From Streptomyces sp. HD (lineage in GTDB: Bacteria > Actinomycetota > Actinomycetes > Streptomycetales > Streptomycetaceae), in NCBI RefSeq assembly GCF_028369295.1, contig NZ_JAQMYP010000017.1, positions 1 through 64,000 of the forward strand: a stretch of 64,000 bases of DNA, written 5' to 3'. How positions within the stretch are numbered: position 1 is the stretch's first letter; every line of letters starts with the position of its first letter. A program made the translations under genes and the position numbers. The notes below the pieces were generated by a model. The model had not been told where the DNA came from. It was given only the letters and a program-made list of their open reading frames with translations, and ran no database searches. Shown in pieces: positions 57,668 through 64,000 of this stretch.

Positions 57668-58705
57668 TCAGCCGCCTGCGAGCGGGCGGGCCGTCGGGGC
57701 CGAGCCGCGGCTGATGCGGTCCGTGTGCGGTGGACGGCGGCTGCCGGCCGGGGTGACCGGGGTGCGCTCCGCGCGGGCCGTGTGCGGGCCCGGAGTCAGA
57801 TAGGCGGGCTGGTGGACGGTCGCCCGGGGGGAGTGCGCCGTGGGCGTCGCCTCGCGGGCCGCGACCTCCTTGTCGGCGGGCGCGGGCCGCGGCTTGAGCA
57901 GCACCGGCGCCTCGACCGGAGCCGTCGGAACCGGAACGTTGCCGGTCCGGCGCTCGCGCAGGCGGTCGCGCAGGTCCAGGATCCAGCTCTCGGAGCGGGT
58001 GATCAGCGGCTCGAACCACGGCAGGGCGAGCAGGATCAGCAGGCCCGCGGCCCAGCCGAGCAGCACATCGCTCAGCCAGTGCGTACCGAGGTACACGGTG
58101 GACAGGCCGACACCCAGCGAGGTCACCGCCGACACGGCCGACAGCCAGCGGCGCGCTCTCGGCGTCGAGGCCAGATAGGCGAGGATTCCCCAGGTCACCA
58201 CGGCGTTGGCGGTGTGACCGCTGGGAAATATATCGCCGCCCAGCCACATCTCGTTGGAGCCGATGCTGGTCGCGTAGTGCGGTCCGAGGCGGCCCATGCC
58301 GATCTTGGCGGCGCCGACCGTGATGTTCAGCAGGAGCAGCGAGACGCCGAGCGCGAGCAACGGCCGCAGCGTGTGCTGCCGCCAGGAGCGCCAGCCCAGC
58401 CAGGCCGCGACCATCACGGCGGTGGGGCCGCGCTGGCCGAGCACCACGTAGTAGTCCACGAAGGCGTGGATCTCCGACCACTGCTGGTAGGGCCGGAAGA
58501 ACATCACCTGCCAGTCCAGCCGGACCAGCCAGGAGGTGATCACGATGGCCCACACGATCGCCACGTAGAAGGCCAGGGTCGCGCCCAGGAGCACGATCCT
58601 GTGCCGGCTCATTTCGGGCGCGCTGATGAGAGCCGGTCGTTCCGGCTCACGATCCAGCCTGGCGAACACCCGGTCCAGACGGGTGGGCTTCCGTTCGGTA
58701 CGCAC
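57668..58705 (-). CDS. PAP2-family membrane phosphatase
   Basis: A 345-residue protein with about six membrane helices and the PAP2 phosphatase triad: KIGMGRLGP (variant of KX6RP), FPSGHTANAVVTWG with the PSGH His, and VGLSTVYLGTHWLSDVLLGW (variant of SRX5HX3D, with STV for SR). A soluble Pro/Ala/Arg-rich tail of about 100 residues follows. It may dephosphorylate phosphatidate or undecaprenyl pyrophosphate. GTG 58705 has TAACGT at 7 nt; ATG 58822 would add 39 poorly biased codons and is rejected. Confidence 0.85.
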   Translation of the reverse strand: MRTERKPTRLDRVFARLDREPERPALISAPEMSRHRIVLLGATLAFYVAIVWAIVITSWLVRLDWQVMFFRPYQQWSEIHAFVDYYVVLGQRGPTAVMVAAWLGWRSWRQHTLRPLLALGVSLLLLNITVGAAKIGMGRLGPHYATSIGSNEMWLGGDIFPSGHTANAVVTWGILAYLASTPRARRWLSAVSAVTSLGVGLSTVYLGTHWLSDVLLGWAAGLLILLALPWFEPLITRSESWILDLRDRLRERRTGNVPVPTAPVEAPVLLKPRPAPADKEVAAREATPTAHSPRATVHQPAYLTPGPHTARAERTPVTPAGSRRPPHTDRISRGSAPTARPLAGG

Positions 58706-58712
58706 CCAATCG

Positions 58713-58718
58713 ACGTTA
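58713..58718 (-). promoter_or_regulatory. Leaderless -10 element (TAACGT)
   Basis: On the minus strand TAACGT ends 7 nt before GTG 58705 of the PAP2 gene. Confidence 0.5.
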
Positions 58719-58943
58719 CAGCGAGTGAGCTCAGATCCCGGTCGATTCAACGGCTTTGTGATGACGATGTGATGTGGGATTCCTCTCAGGCGGAGGTTTA
58801 ATTCCAGTGAATCCGCAATCACCGGGCAGTGCGGCCTTCAATTCTTTTGATCATTCCGGATGGGGGGGTTTATTACGCTTTTGAGTTCGTTCACCGGGGC
58901 ATAATCCGGAATTCTCTCGGCGCACACCGGCGCTCACCCGTGG

Positions 58944-60134
58944 TCAGGGCGGACCGCTGCCGTTCAGCCAGAACGCCCCGTACACCGCCGACGCCACGGC
59001 CACCGCCCCCACCACCAGCGCCGACCTGTGCGTTCGCAGCCCGGCGAGGGACCGGGCGAGCGGCAGCAGCAGCGCAAACGCGGGCAGCAGCAGGCGCGGT
59101 TTCGAGCCGAAGTAGCTCGACGCGCACAGGGCGAGCGCGGTCACGACGCCCGCGTACACCAGGAGCGGCAGCGGCTGGCGTTGCCGTACACAGACGACAT
59201 ACAGCCAGACCACCAGGCCGACACCGACGATGAGCCCGACCCCGGCCAGGGCCGATGGAAACGACGTGAACTTTTCGCCGACGAATCGGGCGAAGGCGTA
59301 TCCGCCGTCGAAACCGTTGCGCCAGCCCGCCTGGACGTCGAGATAGCCCAGCGGACCCTTGTCGGTGCGGTGGCCGACCCACAGGACGTATCCGGCGGCG
59401 CCGAGCGGGGCGAGCAGCATGCCGAGGACGCGGCGCGCCGTCGCCCCGGGGGCGTGAGCCGCGAGGTCCGCGCCCGGCGCCTGCCTCGCGCTCCGCTCTC
59501 GCACGAACGAGGCGATGCCGGCCGCCCACACCGCCGCGACCACGGCCAGCCCCACCGGACGGGTCAGCCCGGCCAGCAGCGCCAGCGTGCCTGCCGTGAG
59601 CCAGCGGCCGGTCAGCAGCGCGTACAGCGACCACGCCGCGAGCGCCGTGAACAGCGACTCGCTGTACGCCATCGACTGCACGATCCCGACGGGCAGCACC
59701 GCCCACAGCAGAACGGCGCACACCCCGACGCGACGGCCGTACACATGCTCCGCCACCGCGAAGATCCCCCACGCCGCGGCGAGCGAGGCGAGCACGCTGA
59801 CGACGAAGCCCCCGTCGGCGTACGACAGCGGGGACACCTGCGCGACCAATCGCTCCAGCCAGGGCAGCAGTGGGAAGAACGCGAGGTTCGAGTGCACGTC
59901 CCCGTTGGGCAGGCGCACCTCATAGCCGTAGCCCAGCTCGGCGACCCTGGCGTACCAGAGTGCGTCCCAGCGGGCCGTCAGCAGGGTGTAGGCGTCCTTG
60001 TCGCGCGCCGCGCTCCACAGGGCCAGGGCGAGCAGGCCCAGAGCGCGTACGGCCGCGTACCCGAGGAGCGCCGGGGCGGCCCGGCGCAGCGCCTCGGAGC
60101 GGGCCGGAGCCACGCGCATCGCAAGATCGGTCAC
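58944..60134 (-). CDS. PIG-V-like mannosyltransferase, membrane GT-C
   Basis: A 396-residue polytopic protein (about 10 helices). LTARWDALWYARVAELGYG in the first extracytoplasmic loop is the RWD-xxWY motif of the PIG-V/GT-C group, and NLAFFPLLPWLERLV follows. LLTGRWLTAGTLALLAGLTR and GSKPRLLLPAFALLLPLARS are later blocks. It probably uses polyprenyl-phosphate-mannose to glycosylate an envelope glycolipid or protein. GTG 60134 (VTDLAMRV) is chosen, ATG 60119 is the alternative; GATAAT lies 7 nt before the GTG. Confidence 0.82.
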   Translation of the reverse strand: MTDLAMRVAPARSEALRRAAPALLGYAAVRALGLLALALWSAARDKDAYTLLTARWDALWYARVAELGYGYEVRLPNGDVHSNLAFFPLLPWLERLVAQVSPLSYADGGFVVSVLASLAAAWGIFAVAEHVYGRRVGVCAVLLWAVLPVGIVQSMAYSESLFTALAAWSLYALLTGRWLTAGTLALLAGLTRPVGLAVVAAVWAAGIASFVRERSARQAPGADLAAHAPGATARRVLGMLLAPLGAAGYVLWVGHRTDKGPLGYLDVQAGWRNGFDGGYAFARFVGEKFTSFPSALAGVGLIVGVGLVVWLYVVCVRQRQPLPLLVYAGVVTALALCASSYFGSKPRLLLPAFALLLPLARSLAGLRTHRSALVVGAVAVASAVYGAFWLNGSGPP

Positions 60135-60198
60135 GGGCTCGATTATCGGCCCGGCGCGAATCGGGAGGTCGGCCGGGACGCGGCCGAAGGGGACGGGA

Positions 60199-60212
60199 GT
60201 GGCGTATGCCAC
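60199..60212. promoter_or_regulatory. Palindrome GTGGC-GTAT-GCCAC
   Basis: Five-base arms around GTAT lie between the divergent mannosyltransferase and MFS genes. It may be an operator for the exporter, but no regulator gene is adjacent. Confidence 0.35.
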
Positions 60213-60393
60213 ACTCGTTGCGCCGGACGTGTGAGAGGTCCGCCACTCGGCACAGACGACGACTCGCGTACCCTGACGAATCACTCGCCCTTCGTAGCGC
60301 GGGCCGGAGACCACCGCTCCTCTCCGGCCGAGTCACGGGAAGTCCCCACCCCGTGAGCCCGCCGGGGCGAGGGAACATCTGGGAGGTACGTAC

Positions 60394-61995
60394 ATGTCCG
60401 GGACGACCACGGCCGCCGCTGCGCTGCGCCGTCGGGCGGCCGGGGCCGGTGCCAACCGCTGGGTCGTCCTCGTCGTCCTCTGTGTCAGCCTGCTGCTCGT
60501 CGCCGTTGACGCGACCGTGCTGCACGTGGCGGTGCCCGCCGTCACCGAGGACCTCCGCCCCGGCGCGATAGAACTGCTCTGGATCGTCGACATCTACCCG
60601 CTGGTCTGCGCCTCGCTGCTGATCCTCTTCGGCACGCTCGGCGACCGGGTCGGCCGCAGACGGGTCCTGCTGCTCGGATACGGCCTCTTCGGCCTCGCCT
60701 CCGGTCTCGCGGCCCTCGCGCACGACCCGCAGGTGCTGATCCTGGCCCGCGCCCTGCTCGGGGTCGGCGGCGCGATGATCATGCCCGCGACCTTGTCGAT
60801 CCTGCGCCAGGTCTTCCCCGACCGGCGCGAGCGGGCCCTCGCCATCGGCATCTGGAGCGCGGTCGCCGCCGTGGGTGCGGCGGTCGGGCCGCTGCTCGGT
60901 GGCTTCCTGCTCGAACACTTCTGGTGGGGCTCGGTCTTCCTCGTCAATATCCCGCTGATGCTGGTCAGCCTTCCGGTCGGACGACTGCTGCTGCCCGAGT
61001 CCAAGGGCGACGGCAAGGGTCCCTGGGACGTGGTCGGCGCGCTGATGGCGGCGGCCGGGCTGTTCGGCGTCGTACTCGGTGTGAAGCGGCTCGGCGGCGG
61101 GGAGCAGGTGGCCAGCCTGCTCACCCTGGTGCCGCTGGTCGTCGGCGCCGCGCTGCTGATCCTCTTCGTCCGACGGCAGAAGCGCCGGACGTATCCGCTG
61201 GTGGACCTGAAGATGTTCGGGCGACCGGCGTTCAGTACGTCCGTCGGGTGCATCGTGCTGGCGATGCTCGCGCTGGTGGGCCTCGAACTGATCGCGGCGC
61301 AGTATCTGCAGCTCGTGCTGGGACTGTCGCCGCTGGAGACGGGGCTACGGCTGCTGCCGCTGACCTTCGCCGCGATGGCGGCCGGGCTGGCGGGGGCGCG
61401 GCTGCTGCGGCTGTTCGGGCCGCGGCGGATGGTGTGCGCCGGGTTCGTGCTGACGGCCCTCGCAGTGCTGCTGCTGACGGCGATGGGCGGCGAGGACAAT
61501 CCCGGGCTGCTGCTGGCCGGGTTCGTACTGCTGGGCTTCGGGCTGGAGACGACGCTCTTCGGGGCGTACGAGTCGATGCTCAGCGAGGCTCCGCCGGAGC
61601 AGGCCGGTGGCGCGGCGGCGATCGGTGAGACGTCGTACCAACTGGGCGCGGGGATCGGCATCGCGTTGCTGGGCAGCGTGATGAACGCGGCGTACGCCCC
61701 CGGGCTGGCCGGTGTGTCGGGGGTGCCGACATCGGCCTCCACGGCTGCCGCGCACTCGTTGGGGGAGGCGTACGAGGTTGCCGCGCAGCTCGGCGGCCCG
61801 GCCGGGGGCGCCCTGCGGCATGCGGCGCGGCACTCCTTCGTGCACGGGCTGCATGTGACGTTGCTGGTGAGCGCGGGGCTGCTGCTGCTCGGGGCGGTGA
61901 TGGCACTGCGGCTGCCGCGGGCCATGCAGTGCGAGGCCCCTGCCGTGGAGCTGCCCAAGCCGAGGGAAGTCGCCGACTCCCGCGTCTCCGCCTGA
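60394..61995 (+). CDS. MFS drug exporter (DHA2/EmrB-QacA type)
   Basis: A 533-residue transporter with 14 predicted helices. The start VDATVLHVAVPAVTEDLRPG fits the DHA2 signature, GTLGDRVGRRRVLLLGYG is motif A, and LGVGGAMIMPATLSILRQVF with GPLLGGFLLEHFWWGSVFL carries motif C. These proteins expel cationic drugs or antibiotics using the proton gradient. ATG 60394 has GGGAGG 9 nt upstream; a TACCCT at 60269 is a possible -10 with a 115-nt leader. A terminator follows. Confidence 0.9.
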   Translation: MSGTTTAAAALRRRAAGAGANRWVVLVVLCVSLLLVAVDATVLHVAVPAVTEDLRPGAIELLWIVDIYPLVCASLLILFGTLGDRVGRRRVLLLGYGLFGLASGLAALAHDPQVLILARALLGVGGAMIMPATLSILRQVFPDRRERALAIGIWSAVAAVGAAVGPLLGGFLLEHFWWGSVFLVNIPLMLVSLPVGRLLLPESKGDGKGPWDVVGALMAAAGLFGVVLGVKRLGGGEQVASLLTLVPLVVGAALLILFVRRQKRRTYPLVDLKMFGRPAFSTSVGCIVLAMLALVGLELIAAQYLQLVLGLSPLETGLRLLPLTFAAMAAGLAGARLLRLFGPRRMVCAGFVLTALAVLLLTAMGGEDNPGLLLAGFVLLGFGLETTLFGAYESMLSEAPPEQAGGAAAIGETSYQLGAGIGIALLGSVMNAAYAPGLAGVSGVPTSASTAAAHSLGEAYEVAAQLGGPAGGALRHAARHSFVHGLHVTLLVSAGLLLLGAVMALRLPRAMQCEAPAVELPKPREVADSRVSA

Positions 61996-62012
61996 CCAGG
62001 CCTTCTTTCACC

Positions 62013-62052
62013 CACGCCCACCCGTTTCCCGTTCATGGACGGGTGGGCGTCT
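62013..62052 (+). terminator. Terminator after the MFS gene
   Basis: An 11-bp stem (cgcccacccgt with acgggtgggcg) with a 13-nt loop starts 20 nt after the stop. Confidence 0.8.
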
Positions 62053-62112
62053 CCTGTGGGGCTGATCGCCGTCGGTGGCTGCGACGCGTGGGGGAGAGAG
62101 ACGGGTCGCGGT

Positions 62113-62206
62113 GCGTGGGAGTCGGGCCGTGGCGCGTGAGAATCGGGGCGCGGCGCATGGGAACGGGCCGTGCCCCGTGGGAATCGGGCCGTCCCGCGTG
62201 AAGTCG
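62113..62206 (+). repeat. Degenerate 21-bp tandem array
   Basis: Four units of 20-21 bp (start 62113, 62134, 62155, 62175), of the form gcgtgggagtcgggccgtggc, and a partial fifth lie between the MFS terminator and the acyl-CoA dehydrogenase promoter. Units differ at several positions. Confidence 0.75.
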
Positions 62207-62252
62207 CACTGGACGCGCGGGACACTGCGTCGTAGCGTCTGCCCAGAGCCGT

Positions 62253-62269
62253 AACTAGCGGTGCTAGTT
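62253..62269. promoter_or_regulatory. Operator-like palindrome AACTAGC-GGT-GCTAGTT
   Basis: A perfect 7-3-7 inverted repeat lies 24 nt before the acyl-CoA dehydrogenase ATG and overlaps a TAGTTT (62265-62270) that could be the -10. TetR-family regulators of acyl-CoA genes bind sites of this size. Confidence 0.65.
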
Positions 62270-62292
62270 TAATCGTTGCCGGAGGGTCTCCC

Positions 62293-63489
62293 ATGTCCGC
62301 GTCCTCGTCCGCCAAGTTGCCCCCGTTCGACCCCGCCGACCCCCTAGGCATCGACGACCTCCTGGAGCCCGAGGACCTTGCCGTTCGGGGCACCGTGCGG
62401 GCGTGGGCGGCGGATCGGGTCGTGCCGTACGTCGCCGAGTGGTACGAGAACGGCGAGCTGCCGGGGATCCGTGAGCTCGCCCGGGAGCTCGGGGAGATCG
62501 GTGCCCTCGGGATGTCCCTGGAGGGATACGGGTGCGCCGGGGCCTCCGCCGTGCAGTACGGGCTCGCCTGTCTGGAGCTGGAGGCCGCCGATTCCGGGAT
62601 CCGGTCCCTGGTGTCCGTGCAGGGCTCTCTCGCCATGTACGCCATTCACCGGTTCGGGAGCGAGGAGCAGAAGCAGGCGTGGCTGCCCCGGATGGCCTCC
62701 GGGGAGGTCATCGGGTGCTTCGGGCTGACCGAGCCCGACCACGGTTCCGACCCCGGCTCCATGCGGACGTACGCCAAGCGGGACGGCTCCGACTGGGTGC
62801 TGAACGGGCGGAAGATGTGGATCACCAACGGGTCCGTCGCCGGGGTCGCCGTGGTGTGGGCGCAGACCGACGAGGGGATCCGCGGGTTCGTCGTGCCGAC
62901 CGACAGCGCCGGGTTCTCCGCCCCGGAGATCAAGCACAAGCTGTCGCTGCGCGCCTCCGTCACCAGTGAGCTCGTGATGGACGACGTACGGCTGCCGGCC
63001 GACGCCGTGCTGCCGGAGGTCGTGGGGCTGAAGGGGCCGCTCAGCTGTCTCTCGCACGCCCGGTACGGGATCGTGTGGGGTGCCATGGGTGCGGCGCGAT
63101 CCTGTTTCGAGGCCGCTGTCGACTACGCGAAGACGCGGGAGCAGTTCGGCCGGCCGATCGGGGGCTTCCAGCTCACCCAGGCCAAACTCGCCGACATGGC
63201 GCTCGAACTGCACAAGGGGATCCTGCTCGCCCACCATCTGGGGCGGCGGATGGACGCCGGCCGCCTGCGTCCCGAGCAGGTCAGCTTCGGCAAGCTCAAC
63301 AACGTCCGCGAGGCCATCGACATCTGCCGTACGGCGCGGACGATTCTCGGTGCCAACGGGATCTCGCTCGAATACCCCGTGATGCGGCACGCGACCAATC
63401 TCGAATCGGTGCTCACCTACGAGGGCACCGTCGAGATGCACCAGCTCGTGCTGGGCAAGGCGCTCACCGGACTCGACGCCTTCCGCTGA
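62293..63489 (+). CDS. Acyl-CoA dehydrogenase, glutaryl-CoA dehydrogenase type
   Basis: A 398-residue FAD enzyme. FGLTEPDHGSDPGSMRTYAK and KMWITNGSVAG are the flavin and substrate motifs, and the catalytic Glu is in VLTYEGTVEMHQLVLGKALT. ISLEYPVMRHATNLESVL is characteristic of glutaryl-CoA dehydrogenases, which oxidise and decarboxylate glutaryl-CoA to crotonyl-CoA in lysine and tryptophan breakdown. ATG 62293 follows GGAGGG at 6 nt. The promoter carries a palindromic operator. Confidence 0.88.
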   Translation: MSASSSAKLPPFDPADPLGIDDLLEPEDLAVRGTVRAWAADRVVPYVAEWYENGELPGIRELARELGEIGALGMSLEGYGCAGASAVQYGLACLELEAADSGIRSLVSVQGSLAMYAIHRFGSEEQKQAWLPRMASGEVIGCFGLTEPDHGSDPGSMRTYAKRDGSDWVLNGRKMWITNGSVAGVAVVWAQTDEGIRGFVVPTDSAGFSAPEIKHKLSLRASVTSELVMDDVRLPADAVLPEVVGLKGPLSCLSHARYGIVWGAMGAARSCFEAAVDYAKTREQFGRPIGGFQLTQAKLADMALELHKGILLAHHLGRRMDAGRLRPEQVSFGKLNNVREAIDICRTARTILGANGISLEYPVMRHATNLESVLTYEGTVEMHQLVLGKALTGLDAFR

Positions 63490-63500
63490 CCCCACCAGGG

Positions 63501-63525
63501 GGCAGGGCCGGTGAGCGGCCCTGCC
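63501..63525. terminator. Shared terminator of converging genes
   Basis: A 10-bp G/C stem (ggcagggccg / cggccctgcc) with a gtgag loop ends exactly at the stop codon of the sepF-like gene. Confidence 0.75.
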
Positions 63526-63963
63526 TCAGCTCTGGTTGTAGAAGCCGTCCTCGCGGTGCGGCGCCCGCTCACTGCTGACGATCTCCGTGTCGGCCGGGCT
63601 CAGCAGGAACACCCGGTTGGACACCCGGTCGATCGAGCCGCGCAGACCGAAGATGAGCCCCGCCGCGAAGTCGACGACGCGCTTGGCGTCGGCGGGCTCC
63701 ATGGCCGTGAGGTTCATGATGACCGGGACCCCGTCCCGGAACAGCTCGCCGATGGCCCGGGCGTCCCGGAAGCTGTCCGGGGTGACCGTGCCGATACGAC
63801 GGCCCTTCTCCTCGGCGACGTCCGAGGCCACCTTGACCCTCGGATCGGTGACCCAGGCATCCCCGGGCTCGGTCCCCTCGGAGTAGTCGTCGTCGTAGTA
63901 ACGCTCGTCATCGTTGTCGTCAACGAGGCCCAGCCAGGCACTCGCCTTGCGCACCGATCCCAT
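63526..63963 (-). CDS. sflA: SepF-like cell-division protein (SflA-type)
   Basis: A 145-residue protein. An amphipathic N-terminus (VRKASAWLGLVDD) for membrane contact and an acidic linker (DDERYYDDDYSEGTEPGD) precede the SepF domain (DARAIGELFRDGVPVIMNLT, then DAKRVVDFAAGLIFGLRGS and FLLSPADTEIV). SepF ties FtsZ to the membrane. S. coelicolor has one SepF and two paralogues, SflA and SflB, and I recall SflA (SCO1749) at this locus, where it affects branching and cell shape rather than septation. ATG 63963 has AGAGGAGG upstream. Confidence 0.85.
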   Translation of the reverse strand: MGSVRKASAWLGLVDDNDDERYYDDDYSEGTEPGDAWVTDPRVKVASDVAEEKGRRIGTVTPDSFRDARAIGELFRDGVPVIMNLTAMEPADAKRVVDFAAGLIFGLRGSIDRVSNRVFLLSPADTEIVSSERAPHREDGFYNQS

Positions 63964-64000
63964 GGACGCCTCCTCTCACAGCGGTCCTTTTCGCATTCCG

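Noticed and set aside
58706..58822. 39-codon N-terminal extension of the PAP2 protein (ATG 58822)
   Set aside because: Poor codon bias, A/T-rich DNA and a TAACGT element 7 nt before GTG 58705 indicate a non-coding promoter.

Overview
The window is a high-GC actinobacterial chromosome segment, almost certainly Streptomyces. The G/C-rich third codon positions, many GTG starts, a Streptomyces-type 5S rRNA, SflA/SepF, ParA, Rpf and DmdR1-type iron-box features, and the gene order all point there. The gene order matches, from memory, the S. coelicolor SCO1749-SCO1793 neighbourhood and the M. tuberculosis Rv1691-Rv1713 block (TPR protein, HAD phosphatase, small acidic protein, tlyA, nadK, recN, pyrG, NUDIX, parA, scpA, scpB, rluB, cmk, der). 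No database search was possible.

Layout. 1-260: end of an rRNA operon (5S plus terminator). 0.3-4.6 kb: an Arg/Asp-rich TPR protein, a DUF1015 protein and a HAD-IIA phosphatase. 4.6-7.7 kb: an iron-box-controlled siderophore ABC importer (two FecCD permeases and a FecE ATPase) that lacks its binding protein. 7.7-12.2 kb: SCP2 protein, small acidic protein, TlyA, NAD kinase, RecN. 12.2-14.9 kb: a short MraY/WecA-like membrane protein and a GT-B glycosyltransferase, in a repeat-rich stretch. 14.9-22.2 kb: PucR regulator, amino-acid permease, shortened luciferase-like protein, FAD oxidase, GH15 glucoamylase/trehalase-like enzyme. 22.7-33.7 kb: pyrG, ADP-ribose pyrophosphatase, a STAND-ATPase/TPR protein, ald, and the parA-RHH-scpA-scpB-rluB chromosome-maintenance operon.

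33.8-37.9 kb: a DinB-like protein, then an NrtR-type repressor, ADP-ribosylglycohydrolase and two facing COG3541-type nucleotidyltransferases. The NrtR promoter carries two tandem TAGTC-N5-GACTA palindromes. This is the most interesting candidate system in the window. 37.9-39.6 kb: a Tat/lipoprotein Rieske protein with a membrane partner, and a membrane-anchored protein. 39.9-44.3 kb: chorismate mutase, prephenate dehydrogenase, cmk, acyltransferase, der. 44.4-47.6 kb: two hypothetical proteins and two adjacent resuscitation-promoting-factor-like proteins. 47.5-53.8 kb: a branched-chain-amino-acid-type ABC system whose LivH, LivM and LivG are fused into one 1038-residue protein with a 27-bp minisatellite linker, divergent from its binding lipoprotein. 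53.8-64 kb: WYL regulator, an extra cytochrome oxidase subunit I, I78 inhibitor, PAP2 phosphatase, PIG-V-like mannosyltransferase, MFS exporter, glutaryl-CoA-dehydrogenase-type enzyme and SflA (SepF-like).

Cross-cutting patterns seen directly in the sequence: (i) ten genes have a TANNNT hexamer exactly 6-7 nt before the start codon, the signature of leaderless transcripts; (ii) four convergent gene pairs overlap at their 3' ends by 17-122 bp; (iii) several intergenic regions hold short tandem arrays (21-28 bp units); (iv) two copies of a 53-bp interspersed element, one of which forms the 3' end of a gene.
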